Source of the DNA: Alentia gelatinosa
Lineage: Eukaryota; Annelida; Polychaeta; Phyllodocida; Polynoidae
Direction of reading: 5' to 3'
Length of the DNA stretch: 64,000 nt
NCBI GenBank assembly: GCA_950022655.1
Contig: OX465584.1
Location: forward strand, 48,404,723 to 48,468,722
Shown here: positions 34,701 through 46,700 of the stretch, piece after piece
Numbering within the stretch: the first letter of the stretch is position 1
Layout: every line of letters starts with the position of its first letter
Made by a program: the position numbers and the translations under genes
The notes under the pieces: model-generated
What the model was told of the DNA's origin: nothing
What the model saw: only the letters and a program-made list of their open reading frames with translations
The model's database searches: none

Positions 34701-37700
34701 ACTTTGTTAACGGCTGTCGGGTGGATATATAGAAATAGGTGCGGTGAAACATGTCACATGCTCAATGGCGACCGCAGCATCATGGTGGAATAGCCAAGGT
34801 TCCTAAATCCCAATAAGATATCTTTTATTGTGTATCTGCCAGCAGCGCCTGCATGGCAGCCACGCGACGTGGGCCGTGGAGCGGGCCTGTGGGTTTGTAC
34901 ACCATACGCATCCAGGCTCCCAATGGGTACCCTGGGTGGAGGCCCAGGCGGTGATGACCCCACAAGCTCTTGCATTTTGAGTTTACTCTAGGTGAATTCC
35001 TAGCCTCAGCTGGGACCTATCGTGGCTAGAACTGCAGACATATCGATCATCTTCTTTCATGGTTTAATTTTGAGCCCCTAACCCACTTCCCAATAATGTT
35101 TCTCCTAGGATTTACACTAATCTCAAGAATGGTGCTTGGGATGTAAAACAATAAAGAAATACGGGAAAATACAGCAGCTGAACTACACAAACATTTTCAT
35201 AAACAAAAAAAAACGAAAGTCTAACATCCGTTTGATAAATTAAAAGCTGTGTAGTAATCCTTTGAACGTTTACCCTGTTCAGATTAATGAATACACTCGA
35301 ACAGATTTTCGGACGCTTTGTTTAAATTATGAGCATTGAAGTTGTGTATGGAGGACAGCAAAAAATAGTAGCTTCAAAGGTTGGGGATTATAGTCATCAT
35401 GCTTGTATTATTAAAGTTGTTTATAGGAAGGAACTGCACTGAGATCCACAGCTGCTGAAAATATGCTATGAATTTTGTTTGCAAAATAATTTTACAGGGC
35501 AAAGCCAAGTGAGTTTACATAGCAAACCAGAATGAATGGCGTATTCCCAGAGGCTATGGATTGAGTGTTTGTTTGTTTGGGTAGTTTAACGTCCAATGTG
35601 TTCAATTAGACTTACTTTGGTTCACTTTATTAAAACGTGCATGTCTTGTCGGAATAAGAAGGTATGCTGCTGGTTGATCCAGGCATCTTACTCTTCTTGA
35701 TTGAGGAGGTCAAGAATTTCTCCCTTATGGAGGATTGAGTGTGGTTCATATTTCCATATCTTATTTCACCCCTATCATTGACTGATTATGCTACGTTTAG
35801 ATTATGTGCCTGGCGACCACGGCAGTCAAAACATGGTGCTTGAAAGGCATTCAAATCATGACTGCCGGGGACATAGTGTAAACCTATTGAGACCAAAATA
35901 GCAAAACTGCCACGCCACAATACATGGCTGTCGTGGCTGCCAGGAACATAGTGTAATTAGGCCATAAAAAGCTGAACTTAAAAACGGATATGGAAATTTT
36001 AGGTTGTGCCTCTTTAAGTAACATGCCATTCTCCAGAACACACTCTCAGTGGCGATGTATCAAACAACAACTCATATGGCTCTAAGACGTACAAAAACGT
36101 GTGCTAACTACTTAATTAAGAAACGAAAAGGACAGATCAAAGATATCAGCCTCTACCCAGGGCTCCCTTGTCAAATCACTGTCACAGTTCTCAGTTGGTC
36201 CTTTCTCTGAGAAAATTTACAAAATATAGAAATGCAAGATATAGAATGCTATTGCCATAGAAGATATCAAATTCCTTTGAAATACTGTAAATGCATCTTA
36301 TATAGTGACATAATACACTACCCGTTTCACATGTTCTTTTGGCTAAATAAGATCGGAATCATAATTCACAAAGATGTGTGAGGTGAAACATTGAAAGGGC
36401 TTACTCCACCGGGCCAGCAATGTGGCATGAAAACAGATTTTATTCCAGGCTAAAAAGCCCCAAGTTGCATGGTACCCCCCCCCCCCCCCCCATACCCAGA
36501 ACCAGGACTCTACTGTACAATACAGTACCTTTATATTATTCATATCAGTGGAGATATGTTTACACACATCTATATCTTTACATCTAAGTTTACATAGATC
36601 TATATGTATATATACAAGATTTATGTATGCAGTAGCGGCCACCAGGCTGGTAGGTTTGTGCTGTATATATATACACGTTTGCATGTTTGGCAAATGCCCA
36701 GGGGAGTTTAATTCAAGGCGGCCGGTAGAAGCGGCCTTTTATTGGGGGACACTTAATACCAGAACAGAACTATTTTTTTCTTCTATTAGATGTTTGATTA
36801 GCTTTTGCTTAAAGGACGCTTTGTCCTGGAACTGAGGGTGTCCTCATAAGTACAGCTCTACTGTACCAAGGGAAATCCCGCTACACAGGGGCAAGAATGA
36901 GAGGAGTGACACTGTGACGTAACAAGGGGAATCCCCAGGTAGAAGCTGCAGATACCCCTACCGGCGACAGAGGGAATTATCCAGGGGAACACCGTAAAGC
37001 CTTGAAATGTTCCGTCACTCCAAATTCTATTAGGTACACACGACGCACGGGAATTTACGGTACGGCAAAGGGGTAAGCCAGGAATGCCTGATGTGACGTC
37101 GATTACCGTGGTATATCATAGTGAATATACATGTTTACAACACCAGGGAAGATGTCAGCAACACAGCATAAGGGATTATAATTCTGATGCATCTACATGG
37201 TAAAAATCCAACCAAAAGGTGCAACTCTAACAGTTAGTTGTCAGACTGCATACGGTGCTTTCCAGTTTCTAAAGGATCACTACACACTTGTGTACAAAAA
37301 CTTGCCGATATGTATGCTAAAACTTCTCGATTCATTCAGATATCTTTCAAGTTTACGAAAGAATTTTATGTTCGCGATATACCATTATCAATCTATGTCC
37401 ATTGATCTAGAATGAGATATATACAGTGATTAGATACAGCTTTATGTATTATGGCTGCTTGGAAGCTGCTGACAATTAGGGAGAATCAGGAATACTGTTA
37501 GTTTCGTAGTATATTTAATCAAGGCTGTACCCGCTGGAAAGACCAGTGAGGGGCGACCTCCACAACACCGACCCAGTGACGCAACCCTCTCACTCTCCAG
37601 GAACGACTCGTACTGCAGTGATTCGTGCTTTTCTTTTGTTTGTTTGATTTTATGTCCCATCGGAAATTACAGGTCCTATTCAGACTTTCTCACGGTTTAG

Positions 37701-40700
37701 CTTTTTCTCAATGGTTTTATACCACAATGTTGGGGATCGAATCTATGAAATGGATTCCGGCAGAAATCCCACCCTTACACATTGACGGAGTTGAGTTCTT
37801 ATAGTTCAAACTCCACATAGAGACCTAGCCTTTGATATAAAATATTAAATCTACCACTGCTGGGTATGATGGACAAAGGTGGATCTTGCAGTCAGAGTTG
37901 AACTGACAACCTTGGGATTACAAGTCCAGTGCCGTAACCAATGAGCTAACTCCCCAACCCAAAAGGTGCATGTCTTCTCGTGGGTACTTAGTGCTCACCT
38001 ATCTTACTGTAAACAGGGATGCAACAGAAGCTAAAGCTCAATGCTCCATTGTATACAGCGAAATGTTACACCCACTTAGGACTCTTCATCCCAGACGAGG
38101 AATCCGAAAGACTGAAAGTGGCCGAGCCACCTCGTTCTACTTGAGGAACCCTTCCAGCATTTCCACTCAATTCACATGAATCCGGAAATTTCACATACCC
38201 CAGTCTTCTGACCAACACTTTAGTACTGTAATATATTAAAACAATACTATAGTATATGACCAATACTATAGTACTAGAATATAATATTACACCAATACTA
38301 CAGTATATGACCAATACTCTAGTACAAGAATATGATATTACACCAATACCACGATGTGATATTACACCAATACTATAGTATATGACCAATACTATAGTAC
38401 TAGAATATAATATTACACCAATACTATAGTACTAGAATATGATATTACACCAAAACTACAGTATATGACCAATGCTATAGTACTCTGATATTACAACAAT
38501 ACTACAGTATATGACCAATACTATAGTACTAGAATATAATATTACACCAATATCATGATATACTGGTATTAATAAGTATATACTGAATATCTGTGTCTAA
38601 CACGAATCACGTGGCCGGAACCTGGAGTCAGCAGAGTCGCGTCACACAGGAGGCTCTGTCAGTGCGTGGAGGGCACTCCTCCCCCAAAAGAGGCTAGAAA
38701 AGAGGACAACACCCACGCCGGTCGGGAGGCGAGGGCTTCAAGCTGTTCTAGGCGTGCGGGTGGCTGCTGGTTGAGACACGGTTGCTGTACACACCCCTCC
38801 ACCTGACTACCCTGTCTGTCAGTGGCGGCTTCGGTGAGCTCGGCCCCGCGCGCATACGAATGCCGGTCGAGCAGTGTGACGAATGTTCCTCCAGGCTGAG
38901 AGACCATCAGGTCAATGCAGGCGTCCTGCCGTTTGTTCACTGTCATGGAGCCAATCTGAATGAGTAAGGGAATATTGGAAATGTTAATTCATGCCTAAAC
39001 AGATACTTTATTCATAGCAATATGCAAAGTGAACACAGGCTAGTAAGACAAGCATGACAAATGGTCCCCCAGGTCAAGACAGCACCATGTCAATAAAGGC
39101 ATCCTGCCATTTGTTCATGATCAATCTCAGCAAGCAAGAGAGTAATGATTATACAGGATGTCTGTTGTGGTAAGAAAAAAATAGAGATATGTTTCAGTTA
39201 GAATTTCCTGCCTATGACATTTGTAGATGTGGAAAACATGTCAGTGTCAGCCACATTTTGGGACTGAGGATATGTGAAGAGGTTCAAGTCATCATTTTAT
39301 TGAGGCTCAATTAATACTCTACTTTATGCATGGTATATGACGCCGGGATTTACTCTGGTATTACTTGGTATCCCCTGGTGGCACCACTCGCCTTGGGACC
39401 CTGAGGGTATATTGAGGCCATCAATAATTTTAGCTTTTCATTTTCATAGACCTATTTCAGTCAATTGTTTACTGGGGTATGTGAAACTTACGGATTCCTG
39501 TGTATTTTTTATTGCATAGAAAATATGCCAACATTTTACAGCAGTGTAACTGTAGCCTAATGGGTGATTATGAAGCAGGCTTACCTGTCCGGCGAGCATC
39601 CAGGTCTCGAGTGGGATGAAGGTTCCTTGTAGCGTGCCGTTAGCTGCGTCCCCGCCAGCGTCCAGCCACCGGAAGGACCTCACGCGGCGGTCAGAGTAAC
39701 CAATCACCATCTCCACGTGTCCGTCACCATCTGAAGAGTCAGCATGAATCTGTTACTCATTTATCACACGGAGAAATTAAAAATGTACAGAAACCACTCA
39801 TAGAATATATTGTATTACAAACACTCGATTCATTTGGCTGCTGTTAAAATCAAAATAGAAAAATTTGCTTTTGATAAAACATTTTTTAATCAGGCAACCA
39901 CAATAAAGACTATCAGCAATTTGGGCAGCAGAGAAAAATTGGGAAACCATAGTAACGAGACTTGTCGATTTAATACAAAAAAATATTTTTGTATCATACC
40001 TATGTCCGCTATAAGCAAAGTTTTGCTGTTTGCTGGTAATCGTTGTCGGAAGGCAGGCTTCAATATGCGAGCAGCATCGTCATTTCCATCTCCAGTCGTC
40101 TCTTGTGACGAGCCCTAGACACAGATGTTTACATTTAGGCGATTAAACAGTTACTGTGCCGCACTAAACACAGAGACGTATATACGGAGGCCTATTAGAC
40201 ATTTCTTGCCTTTTTTCTACGAAATTTTTATTCATGATCTACACAGTGATGTCAGGAGAAAAAGTGGAAATCTTTTTCATGTGGAATTTACTGCCTCAGA
40301 GAGACTTGGAAAACATAGTGTCAGTCTTGGAATGGGGTTGAGAGTGTGGGGAAGCTCAAACCACTGTTTAATTAGCGTGAATGAAGCTAAAGTATTATCA
40401 TCTTTGCTTTACACAAGGACAATTATTTTCTAATCTGATAATGAAAAAAGTGGATTCCCATGAAAAAAAGGAAAGCTGTGATCTCGGTTTTCTGTAAGAC
40501 TCATCATATGCATATTAAACTCACCGTGTTGGGGACGTCGGGTTTGACCGCAAACACGCTACACCATCCCTCAAGGCTAGAGACGACCAGATAGTTCTAC
40601 GGACGGAAACCAAAGTACATGTCTGACTTAAAGTGCATAGACAACAAGAGCTATTAAAGTGTGCATTTCAAAATAGAATTGTTGGCTTTAAAAGGCCAAA

Positions 40701-43700
40701 TGAGCGGGTGGACACATCTAAAACATAATGCATAAATGTGTATCCCAAGACATAATTATTAACAGAGAAAAAAAAGCTAAGTGTGCATTTTGAAATAGAA
40801 TCATTGGCCTTTAAAAGGCCAAATCAGCAGGTGGACGCATTCAAAACTCACTACAAGTAGCTTAACACATGTTGATAATTGTTGACCGAAAATATTTTGA
40901 TATCTTAATTTCAATGAATGTTTGTCTTTATGCTTTGTTTGTCTTTATTTTGTAATTATACCCCTTTTCTATCAATGGTTCAGGTTTGGCACAACTTTGA
41001 AAACTACCTTACTTTATCAGGGAACGTTTAGTATGAAACTGTTATTCTTTAGAATTTTTCAGAACACAAGGGAGGGAAGGGGAGGGGGAGGGAAGGAAGG
41101 GGGAGGGGAAAAGGAGGGAGGGAGGGGGAGAGGGAGGGAAAGAGAGAGGAGGGGGACGGAGAGAGGGTTGAGGGAGGGAGGTCATCCATGAATAGGGAAG
41201 GGCCTGCATTGATTGGATATTTAAAGCTCTAACCCTCTGTGAACTAAGCAGTTCATGGATCAATGCACACATATATTTAGCTACATGTAGGTGATTCAAT
41301 TGGCAATCAGCTATGCCCCACCTATATATAAAACGTTTTGATTGTTGCTCCTTCATGGATGAGTGCACACAAACCTGTCTGCATGCTGCCTGACCATGTG
41401 GTCCAAAATGGACTACACAACTGTGTTCCTATGTACACCAATAATGTAGGTCAAGACAATATCTGCTGGTAAATGACATTGCAAATAATCTTACAAACCA
41501 ATATCATTTGACTGGGTCTTGACGGATTCCTACAACAAAATTATGAAACATTTTGACTTCTATTTGTGTGTAAATATCCTGAATAAACCATCCACTCATA
41601 CACCTGCTGCCCACCCCCCCCCCTACCTCACATTATGAGATTTAGACAAAATACATGAATAAAACATCAAATATGTATTTTACCTAAATAATGACACTTC
41701 CTAAGCAACTGTCAGTGCCACTTATGAAGATGGTAAATGTTACACTAATGCTCACTATAAATCAATATTGAGTAAACATCTGTTTGAGTATGCCAATTTC
41801 ACCCAAAATCCCCCCCCCCCCCCCCTTTTAACAAATACTTGAATATCTCCGCAAATATAGAATCTATCTAGAAAATTCCACTTCCTAGCACCTACTGTTT
41901 TTTATTCCCTTTCAAATGAGACATATTATATATAATGATTGAACCAGTTTTACAGGTAGAAATATGTCCATAAAGGAGTTATTAAAAATGGACCTGTGAC
42001 TCAAAAAGTTCCCCCCAACTGAAATCTCTTTTTTCTGAAAATCCATGTCAAAACACTAAATACTAAAACTGTAAGCTATTGTATGGCCATAAAACCTTCT
42101 GTCCAAAACAGAAACCATATTCCTATCTCTACTTGGTGAGCTATAAAAAGCAAAAATGTGGTCAGGTCATCTAGTGACTCTACAAGCATGTGTACTTCAG
42201 TAGGCTATAGCCATAACCTAAAGACCAACCGTCCACCTACTAATAATGACACTTCCTAGAGTGTAAGCAACTGTCAGTGCCACTTATGGAGATGGTAAAT
42301 GTTACACCAATGCTCACTGTAAATCAATATTGAGTAAACATCTGTTTGAGCATGCCCATTTCACTGAAAATCCCCCCCCCCCCCCACTTTCAACAAATAC
42401 TTGAATATCTCTGTAAGTATAGAATCTACTAAGAAAATTCCACTTCCTAGCACCTACCGTTTTTTATTCTCCTTCGAATGAGGCATATCATATTCTGATT
42501 CAACCAGTTTGAGGGGTAGAAATATGTCCATAAAGGAGTTCTTAAAAATGGACCTGTGACTACAAAGGTCCCCCCCCCCCAAACTGAATTCACTTTTTTT
42601 TTAAAAAGTCCATGCCAAAATACAAAATATCAAAACTGTAAGGCATTGTACCACCATAAAACCTTCTTTCCAAAACAGAAATCATATTCCTATCTGTACT
42701 TAGTTAGCTATGAAAAGCAAAAATGTGGTCAGGTCACCTAGTGACTTTACAAGCATGTGTACTACAGTAGGCTATAGCCATAACCTAAAGACCAACCGTC
42801 CACCTGCTAATAAATTGTTCTTGGGTATGCTCTTCGAACTTGGTATTTTAGTCAAAAAGTCTAGTCAATATGTAGTCATTTTTAGGAATATATGTAAAAT
42901 AGTTAGTGATACCGTTCACATTTTCCATATCAGAAGATTGTGTATTTAGTATGAAATAGATTACCAAAAAACACAACACATTTAGATTGCTGTATGTAAA
43001 ATTTATTGATTTGTAGATTTCTGTATAGTAGTAATTCATAATTATGAGATCATTGAAGAATCAGAAGGGAAATTACACAAACAGGAAAAGGATTTTATTG
43101 AGACCAATCTATAAATCTGAGGGACAAAAGACCTTCTGATCCAAACAATATGGATAACTGTAATACAAATTGTAAGGCTACAGGGACAAAGCAAACCAGA
43201 ATCTGTTCTGATGACCCTGCAGGGTTAACAAAGCAAATAAAAATTTTAAAAAGCAAGCGAGAGTAACCTTTACAATTTTACTGTGAAGTGTATACCAAAA
43301 AATGATAAGGCAAACGTACATATATACAAGACGTCTCCCTGATACGGTATAAAGTGATAAAATTGACAGAATATCTGATATGGTCTTGTAAAAGGGGCTT
43401 CACCGAGAAAAAACTAAGATATTGTAATAGGTATTGTAGGGTACAACATAACCTTACCACTAGCAGTGGGTCTGTGCACTGGACTCTACTATGTGGGAGC
43501 AGTTCCGTATTGCCGTTGTCGTCCATGCATCCCGATCGATATCTAACTAGATCTCACCCATCCGGTTGCGGGGAGCGACTTACAACGTGTTGCTACTTTA
43601 CTTACTAAATCAAGCATTCTTGAGTGTACAGGGGTCTGATTGGGGAGCACGTCTCTCGACCACGGGAGCCGGGGCTGGAGGGGCTACACGGGCAGCAGGG

Positions 43701-46700
43701 ACAGTGATGCGTGTCAGATGGGCAAGTGTGGCCTGGATGACCTCCACGGTACCCTGCATCTTGGCCTGCATCTCCTCGCCATCGCCGTCTGTAGTTCCTG
43801 CCGCATGCTGCCCTACAGCTGCTCAACCTGCTTGGTCATATCCCCGATCTCCTTATCTTGTTGTCCAGCACCCTACTCAATTCTGTATTTTTTTTAAAGG
43901 TTTTTATTTATACTGGAGAGAAAACAGCTTGGCAATGTAATGCCTATCCTCCGCTGGCTCCAGTCAGAAACTTCCTTGTAGTGCCCAATGTCCAGATTAT
44001 GGACTTACATGGCGATGGAACAGGTCAACATCAAATTTGTTGACAAAAATTGATAAATTGTATTGGCCATCCACATTGTTCTCGCCCACCTACTTTTGGT
44101 CATAGACTATGTCCTTTACCTTCCCTGTTATCCAAGCAGGGAACACCGATGACTATTGGGTGGCCATACTGGCGCTGGTTATCGCCTACTTCAATGATGC
44201 TCATGGAGAATCATGTGGGCTTGCGTGCACCGCCCATCGTTCCTTGGAATGTGGTGTCCAGATATGGGCCAGGAAATCCCTGATGGCTGTATGGCAGCTC
44301 CTACTATGTACGTGGCTCCGCGTAACCCATCAGGCTTGGCACTAGGTGTCGTCATCCAATTCCTACTATGGCATGTTCCATGAAGGATGTTCATCAATGT
44401 CTCGTCATGATCGCCAATGTAAAGTCTGGAGCCCAGCTTACGCAAGGATAGACCCTAAGAGTAAGGGAGTAAGAACTTGAACACAAGAGTATGTTGTACT
44501 ACTATGAGTCAAGAAACTTTAACTGATTTTAATGACAGATGGATCAACTTATATACAGTCAGCAAGTGGTATCCTGCTGGGATGACCAGTCTCGTTCCAG
44601 TCTGTTGCACATGCCAGGAGGGCCACTCATGTCACCGACAACTCATGGGTGTCATGTCGGGGCGCCCTTCCCCCATGTAACTAGAGCGAGTGATAATGAG
44701 GTTGAATATGCCATTCACTACATGGCTGCCATACTGTAAATATCAAGACGGAGGAGCTGCTACAACATGGTGACTGTTTCAGTATCTTTTTTTTTTAATT
44801 CACATATAATTCACAGAGAGTAGGTGGTCTTCCATTTTAGGATTACAAAACTGGGCTAGGTAACATCAGTTCAAGTTGTTATCCAGAGTCACACAAAGAA
44901 TACGAATTTGAACAGTATTGACAATAGAGTATATCAAAGGACAAATGTGTTTCAGGAAAACAAATACAATTAGGCTATCAAGCAAAATCTCAGATAATAA
45001 ACCTGATTCAATATATTTCCCATTTCTTTGGGATAGAGATCACCTTATTAATATTTTGTCTCTAGCCTACAATTTTAATCTCTTAATGATAAACCTGATC
45101 TAAATTTACAGAGCTTATACCCCTTGATAACTAGTGTTAGTGCAAAATGTGAAATGGTAAATAAAGGCAATCTAGATGGTTAACCTCTTCGCATAGAAAC
45201 CAATATAATTGGTCATGATAGGGAAGTAGAGACGGTGAGGAGGGGTGGGGTAGGTGGAGGGATACAAGGACAGAAGACAGTCTAAATGCAGGCCTAAACG
45301 GGGTAAAATCAAACATCATAGAGGGTGTCCCTTTAGCATGGTTCTACTGTATTAAATAATTGATCTTTATTTTAACCTTATTAACGAATATTCACTTTAC
45401 TAGAAAAGAAATGAAGATAATTTTGTTTCTTAAATACAACAACAATATTGAATGGATAAATAAGGTATAATATATTACTCACTATTCCGTGGTTGCACAA
45501 GTCCCCAACCTCCAGACAGGTTATCTAGGAAAACAAATCAATATTTATTTAGACTGTCATCAACGATCATATTTGTAGTAATACTCTGTCTAGTACATGC
45601 CGTCAAAATGATCCGAACATGACAACCAGTAGCTATAAAATATCAATATCATACTCACACCCTATTATCCGTGTTATGTTCAACTCAATATCTCTATTTC
45701 AGACTCAGGTTCATAGCGAAAAAGGGGTAAATGAAATAATAGAACCATATATGAAGTATATCATTCATCCCATATACATATTCATTAGTACAGTATTAGC
45801 GCACCAAGAACGGATACCAGATCGAGCCACGTCTTAAATTGAAGACAGTATTATACATGTTAAGAATGTATTTCACCAGAGAAACTGAAAAACATGTGTA
45901 TATTGTACAAACCCACAGGCCCGTGTTGGACAGATCAACGGGCTGCTCGATGCTGTCACCATATGCAGATACCCCACAAAAGCTATTTGATTAGGTTTTA
46001 CGAGCCATAGTCCTTTTTATTATATACCTGTGGCAGTATATCCTACACATACCGCCCGCTCCTACCCATGTCGTATTTATATCGGTACGACACCTAGGTG
46101 ACATACGGGTTATGTATGTGGCGTATGGGCCATGCACAGCGGCAAAATCCAAAAACTTGCCTAGAAGCAAAGGTAAAAATTGGATATTTTAAGGTATATG
46201 CTATTATGAAAACAGGTATACTGTGTCTGCACATGATAAATACTTGGTAAAATCGACAATTAGATGAACCTCTGCCTTCGGCATCGGTTCATCTGATCAT
46301 CAATTTGACCGCGTATTTATCACATACAACCACAGTAACCCTGTTTCCTTATAGAACTAATGTGAGGCTGACGCTTTTGAGCATGTGGACTGCTCCACCA
46401 CATCAATGTAAATACCCGCCTGACAGACGAGCACCTCACAGTCATGACACTTCTGCCATGTTTAACTTTATAGCGTACCTGGTGGAACAGCCGCTAGGTG
46501 GTATTATGATTTCTATATTGTAGGTCTAAGTGTCTATGACTCACCATGCCCAGCTCCGATGCCCTCCTCCATGCTCGGGTGTCAGTTCCCTTGTGGATGA
46601 GCAGCTCACCGTTCACGTTACCCACGATCAGCTCATAGCCCTGACAAACACAATTAAAACACAGGAATCATAATCAGTCTGTTATAACAGTGTAGTGGTG

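Noticed and set aside
37890..37960. A functional tRNA gene on the minus strand
   Set aside because: A and B boxes are present, but the cloverleaf is degenerate and the sequence continues into a SINE body and tail.
38659..38794. Extension of ITFG2 exon 7 to the stop at 38659
   Set aside because: Using it would end the protein before the conserved second half, which is intact in exons 8-12.
41042..41368. A proline/serine-rich minus-strand ORF
   Set aside because: Produced by the purine tract at 41062-41185; no similarity or splice context.
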